DNA from: Oscillospiraceae bacterium
GTDB lineage: Bacteria; Bacillota; Clostridia; Oscillospirales; Ruminococcaceae
Assembly (NCBI GenBank): GCA_029240015.1
Contig: JARBTU010000112.1
Coordinates: forward strand, 1 to 6,161
Length of the DNA stretch: 6,161 nt
Direction: 5' to 3'
This document shows positions 5,658 to 6,161 of the stretch, piece by piece. The stretch's first letter is position 1, and each line of letters begins with the position of its first letter. The notes under the pieces were generated by a model that was not told the origin of the DNA, searched no databases, and saw only the letters and a list, made by a program, of their open reading frames with translations. Position numbers and translations under genes: made by a program.

Positions 5658-5989
5658 GTCCGGTTGTTGGTTCCGAACAAGGCGGAATAAGACCGGTTTT
5701 AATCGTACAAAATGATGTAGGGAATAAATACAGCCCAACTGTTATTGCTGCGGCGATTACGAGCCAGAAAGAGAAGGCAAAACTTCCAACACATATTGCA
5801 ATAGACGCGCAAAAGTGCGGACTTGCTAAGAATTCTGTGGTTTTGTTGGAACAAATCAGAACGATAGATAAAAAAAGACTGAAAGAAAAAATGGGGATGT
5901 TGGACAACGGCTGTATGAATATGGTCGATTCCGCTCTTTCAATCAGTTTCGGACTGGGTGCGGAGGATAATCAAAACAGTATTACATAA
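5618..5989 (+). CDS. ndoA: MazF/EndoA-type mRNA endoribonuclease toxin
   Basis: A 123-residue PemK/MazF-family toxin that in its relatives cleaves single-stranded mRNA at short specific sites; the B. subtilis enzyme cuts at UACAU. The similarity to B. subtilis EndoA/NdoA is very strong through VKRGEIYYADLSPVVGSEQG, then GGIRPVLIVQND, KAKLPTHI and SVVLLEQIRTIDKKRL. GTG 5618 is chosen over GTG 5609 because it places Ser19, Arg25 and Thr48 at the same numbers as the catalytic residues of the Bacillus protein. It also gives the matching start MSVKRGE, with AGGAG 10 bases upstream. The active site looks intact. The C-terminus is a few residues longer than NdoA (ending GLGAEDNQNSIT). NdoA homologues are normally preceded by the ndoAI/mazE antitoxin gene, and here none is visible upstream or in the 172 bases downstream. 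A perfect terminator follows, making this a solitary cistron. The cleavage site of this protein is not known. Confidence 0.95.
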   Translation: MSVKRGEIYYADLSPVVGSEQGGIRPVLIVQNDVGNKYSPTVIAAAITSQKEKAKLPTHIAIDAQKCGLAKNSVVLLEQIRTIDKKRLKEKMGMLDNGCMNMVDSALSISFGLGAEDNQNSIT

Positions 5990-6014
5990 TCAGTGTGCGT
6001 GATTATTCCAACGG

Positions 6015-6051
6015 ACAAAGCTTGTTTAGTGATAAACAAGCTTTGTTTTTT
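6015..6051 (+). terminator. Intrinsic terminator of the toxin gene
   Basis: A perfect 14-bp stem, ACAAAGCTTGTTTA (6015-6028) with TAAACAAGCTTTGT (6033-6046), a GTGA tetraloop and a run of six T's (6046-6051), 25 bases past the toxin stop codon. Confidence 0.94.
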
Positions 6052-6117
6052 ATTCAGAAAAGTTTGCTGAGCTATGTGTAAAAAATCCAAGAATGATAAA
6101 AAGATTGTCGAAAACCA

Positions 6118-6146
6118 TTGCGAAATAATAACAAATACGCTATAAT
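6118..6146 (+). promoter_or_regulatory. Near-consensus sigma-A promoter reading out of the window
   Basis: TTGCGA (6118-6123) and a perfect TATAAT (6141-6146) are exactly 17 bases apart. Transcription would start near 6153 and drive whatever gene lies beyond the end of the window. It is downstream of the toxin terminator, so it starts a new transcription unit. Confidence 0.7.
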
Positions 6147-6161
6147 TAATAAGATTGATGT

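Overview
The window looks like chromosomal DNA of a low-GC Gram-positive bacterium, most likely a member of the Clostridia. The reasons are AT-rich intergenic DNA, strong AGGAG-type ribosome binding sites, many intrinsic hairpin-plus-T terminators, a Gram-positive style lipoprotein, a LytR-CpsA-Psr (LCP) protein, and a MazF toxin very close to Bacillus EndoA/NdoA. Genus cannot be fixed from the sequence alone.

Region 1 (1-2550, + strand) is the 3' end of a surface-polysaccharide operon. It holds the C-terminal end of an O-antigen ligase/polymerase-like membrane protein, then two GT4-type GT-B glycosyltransferases, separated by only 1 and 13 bases. A strong hairpin at 2512-2547 closes the operon and also serves the convergent gene that follows.

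Region 2 (2555-4806) is a divergent pair. A Ser-rich-linker lipoprotein with a DUF5050-like beta-propeller is read on the - strand. An LCP-family membrane protein is read on the + strand. The 272-base gap between them carries a candidate promoter for each gene and a run of four 11-base direct repeats placed like a response-regulator site. The LCP protein keeps the family fold signature but has lost most of the charged active-site residues, which is the most interesting protein-level observation here.

Region 3 (4807-5382) has an extended -10 promoter, a 99-residue uncharacterised small protein, and two strong terminators in tandem.

Region 4 (5383-6161) has a gene-poor, AT-rich stretch containing an ideal ribosome binding site followed by a two-codon reading frame (Met-Tyr-stop). 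Then comes a solitary mazF/ndoA-type toxin with no antitoxin gene next to it and an overlapping out-of-frame ATG at its start. It ends with a terminator and a near-consensus promoter reading out of the window.

Functionally, the ligase/polymerase, the two glycosyltransferases and the LCP protein fit a common theme of cell-surface glycopolymer assembly and attachment. The small protein and the toxin appear to be independent transcription units. No tRNA, rRNA, CRISPR array or insertion sequence was seen.
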